From: Chondrilla cf. caribensis
Lineage: Eukaryota; Porifera; Demospongiae; Chondrillida; Chondrillidae
Assembly: GCA_964020155.1 (NCBI GenBank)
Contig: OZ026553.1
Span: forward strand, 5,371,009-5,435,008
DNA length: 64,000 nucleotides
Direction of reading: 5' to 3'
In this document: in pieces, positions 50,101-64,000 of the stretch
Numbering within the stretch: the first letter of the stretch is position 1
Layout: each line of letters starts with the position of its first letter
The notes under the pieces: generated by a model
Told to the model about the DNA's origin: nothing
The model's input: only the letters and a program-made list of their open reading frames with translations
Databases searched by the model: none
Made by a program: the position numbers and the translations under genes

Positions 50101-51887
50101 TTCACTCTGAGATTTGTGCACTTCATACAATATATCATTATGAATTATATGGACCTAGTAAGGATTATTGTTATTGTTAATGATAACATGTTGGTTTTAC
50201 AGCCCTTACATTCATTATGTCGTATTTGTTGCTGTTATTCGGTTTTTCCAATTTGGTATACCAGATTTGAATGTTAAGCAGTACACAATAACATGTCCAT
50301 CTTGCAGTTCCCTTACTATTGAAGGGTACAGATTAATTGTATCCATGCATTATTACAGCAATGCTTTATTTATAAGGCAATAAAGTGATGTGTGTACTGG
50401 TTCTATTACCTTACCCCTATACATTACATATTCTAGGTTGGAGCGGAGACTACATCGTCTGTGTCTGTTCAGACGGAGAAGGTATGTATGTATGCATAAC
50501 TCACATCTAGTGTATTTCTACATTGTATGCAAAAATGGTTGATCAGTGGTGTCGTCATGGGAAAAATTAAATGTAATTCACTAGCCAAATGATTATTTAC
50601 TCCAAACGTTTCAACAGCTCACTGCTGTCTTCGTCAGTGGTATAAAATACAGGGTGTGTGGATGTGCTTTTCATGCAAGCGTTGACAGGTGATGATGTGT
50701 TACATAGTGGTGACATGTGAATAATAATGAGACAGAAATGATAAAATGATGTAAGAATGAAATGTTATATTCTATAATGTATGTTCTTTATTTTGTTTAT
50801 TCCAATGTACATATAGACGCCATGATATGCTTTGTTGTTGAGTACATATACGTACATATGTCACTGAAGATGTGTAATTTATGGGAATCTTTCAATAGGA
50901 CATGTCAACCACTGAAAGGTTACTTTATGAGGTCAAAAACAACATAGAAAAGATGATGGGTCAACTGCCAGACACCAAGTCAAGGGCTGCTCATTTGGAG
51001 GTAACAAATTTTCAAACAACGACAAGCCTCATGAAGTGTACTTACAGATGCACACATGCATGCACACGCACGCACGCACGCACACTCACACACATACACA
51101 CACAGACAGTTTTTGTGAACTATTACCTCAGGCTAAGAGGAAGGAAGAAGATGAACACTTGATTGAAAGGGTTCGAGGGGAGATACAAGAGCAGCAAAGG
51201 ACCATAATGAAAGAACTTGTTGGACAATTGAAGGTATCTACACTAAATCACATGTACATGTGTGCATTTTGGTATGTAATGTATGTAATTTTAATAGGGA
51301 CCATACCGAGGTGATGAGAATCAGATGGACGAAAACAAAGATAGTAAGAGACAATTAAGGAAGGCGTTTTCTAGCAATTTTGAAAATTTTCAAAAGAAAT
51401 ATGGCCACCAGCCAGCTGAATTGTGTTTCTATGTATGTGTGTGTGTGTGTGCACGTGCATGTGTGTGTGTGTGTTTCTATGTATTTGTGTGTGTGTTCAC
51501 ATGCATGTGTATATATACATTCCATATTTTCTGGGAAGCATCTAACTTCTAAGGTGTTAACCTTTAAGTGATGTTCATTTTCCTTTGCAGCCTACACCAG
51601 TTGTAACATCAGACAGACCACTGGAAGACACTAAGAGGATCTGGAGTAAGTCTATGCCTGAAGAATCTGTCCCCAGTTCTGATGAGAAATGTGTTTTAAC
51701 AAAGGCAGGTGGCCCTGTGCCCAAGCGGTCAGGTGGTCAAATTATCAAGTTGTCTAATGATCTTTCCTTCATGTCCTTTTCTCTTTTTTTTTTCCGTTCA
51801 TTCATCACTACATTCCTCCATTTATTTTTTTTGTATTTTGTAATTATTATTATTATTATTACTCTTATTAAGTTGCAATTGGTTTAA
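47198..51887 (+). CDS. Gene H: CARD / novel domain / coil / hydrophobic tail (MAVS-like layout)
   Basis: Seven phase-consistent exons: 47198-47537, 49315-50057, 50437-50481, 50899-51000, 51132-51233, 51298-51432, 51591-51887, giving 587 residues. Exon 1 is an intact CARD ([24 protein letters not shown]). Exon 2 is the 248-aa CARD-linked domain. Exons 3-6 are short coil segments homologous to gene D exons 3, 4 and 6. The last exon has a linker homologous to the gene B tail exon ([16 protein letters not shown] against PTPGVTSNRPLKDSKR). It ends in a long hydrophobic stretch ([20 protein letters not shown], then [17 protein letters not shown]) at the stop. Part of the anchor is encoded by an ATT microsatellite. 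CARD at the N-terminus and membrane anchor at the C-terminus is the layout of MAVS; sequence homology to MAVS is not claimed. Confidence 0.8.
47857..47995. repeat. Degenerate GGGTAG / GGTAGA tandem tract
   Basis: Irregular G/T/A hexamers inside the ISL2EU-like element. Resembles telomeric DNA superficially, but the phase and unit vary. Confidence 0.75.
48351..48788 (-). pseudogene. DDE_Tnp_4-type transposase fragment
   Basis: 145 residues from the first in-frame ATG. Visible motifs are [54 protein letters not shown] and [13 protein letters not shown]. These supply the D, D and E of a DDE catalytic triad as in Harbinger/ISL2EU transposases. The usual N-terminal third and DNA-binding domain are missing, so it is a remnant of a longer protein. 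Confidence 0.85.
50565..50650 (-). repeat. Possible retroelement 3' fragment with hammerhead-like core
   Basis: On the minus strand CTGACGA (50637..50631) is followed by a 5-bp stem with a 5-nt loop (ACAGC/GCTGT) and then GAAAC (50612..50608). This fits the CUGANGA, stem II, GAAA order of a hammerhead ribozyme. The third stem is not convincing. The same bases can also be read as the end of an ORF ([13 protein letters not shown], stop). Located in gene H intron. Confidence 0.3.
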
Positions 51888-52187
51888 GATTTAGTCTCCA
51901 GACTCTTCTCATACAATAACATTTGGCTGATGTATAAGTGCACATTCCTCATGACGTTTAATCTATGTACTTGGTTATTATGCATGTATACGTATGTATT
52001 CAATGAAAAATTATATTATATAATATTATTATGCATGAATATTGTATACAGTATATAATACATATATACTATGTGCACAATTATAAAGATCAACAATGCA
52101 TGTAAACAAATTCATAATAAGTTCTTATCAAAATGGCTTCCTACTTCACAGCACAACTACCTACAGCTATCGTCTGGTAACGAAGTC
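51888..52187. other. Tail-to-tail gap between gene H and SNRNP70
   Basis: About 300 bp of A/T-rich sequence that must hold both 3' ends. Its right part is the source of the blocks copied downstream of genes E, F and G. Confidence 0.55.
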
Positions 52188-55657
<3,470 letters not shown>

Positions 55658-55765
55658 TTCTCCCCTACCTTCAGCCAATTACAGGGTTCTACTCTTTATG
55701 ACGTCATCGCCTCTTAGAGAGATTCATAGATTTTCATGCATAATTATTCATTGATGGTCCCAATA

Positions 55766-63950
<8,185 letters not shown>

Positions 63951-64000
63951 CTATGTACATAGGTGTGGTGAACAGTACTTGTGGCACCAAGGTATAGAGT

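Overview
This is a eukaryotic window. Almost every gene is split into short exons by GT-AG introns, long (CA)n tracts are everywhere, and there are reverse-transcriptase, hAT-like and ISL2EU-like mobile elements. Compact animal-type genes (SNRNP70, ITFG2) sit beside many CARD, TKL-like kinase and coiled-coil genes. I infer an early-branching invertebrate, most likely a sponge; the species is not identifiable from the sequence alone. Gene models below were built by joining exons at visible splice sites and keeping phase; they are not transcript-supported.

Layout. 1-2476 (-): CARD-kinase gene A, cut by the window edge. 2882-3056 (-): orphan tail-anchor exon. 3765-17457 (+): gene D, CARD (frameshifted) + 248-aa novel domain + coiled coils + globular C-terminus, with a hAT MITE, a reverse-transcriptase retroelement and an ISL2EU-like element in its introns. 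18091-20706 (-): gene B, CARD-kinase-transmembrane tail. 21154-22547 (-): gene C, kinase-transmembrane tail without CARD. 23412-34370 (+): gene E, kinase + about 30 coiled-coil exons + globular C-terminus, with a 25-bp minisatellite in one intron. 35748-38459 (+): gene F, chimeric CARD pseudogene. 39640-40480: decayed reverse-transcriptase fragment. 40872-45414 (+): gene G, CARD + novel domain + coils + death-fold-like C-terminus. 47198-51887 (+): gene H, CARD + novel domain + coils + hydrophobic tail, with a truncated ISL2EU-like transposon in intron 1. 52188-55657 (-): SNRNP70. 55766-63950 (-): 3' part of ITFG2, whose large intron hosts a nested secreted-protein gene K (59555-61960, +).

How it fits together. 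The first 52 kb is a locus built from a small set of reusable modules: CARD, kinase, the 248-aa CARD-linked domain, coiled-coil exons and a C-terminal membrane anchor. They were shuffled by segmental duplication, gene conversion and exon exchange. CARD-kinase proteins recall RIPK2; CARD-...-C-terminal anchor proteins recall MAVS in outline only. A plausible reading is a family of membrane-tethered CARD adaptors and kinases that signal together in innate immunity or cell death. Fragments of the SNRNP70 last exon left behind genes F and G show that the CARD genes were copied from an ancestor lying tail-to-tail with SNRNP70, as gene H still does.
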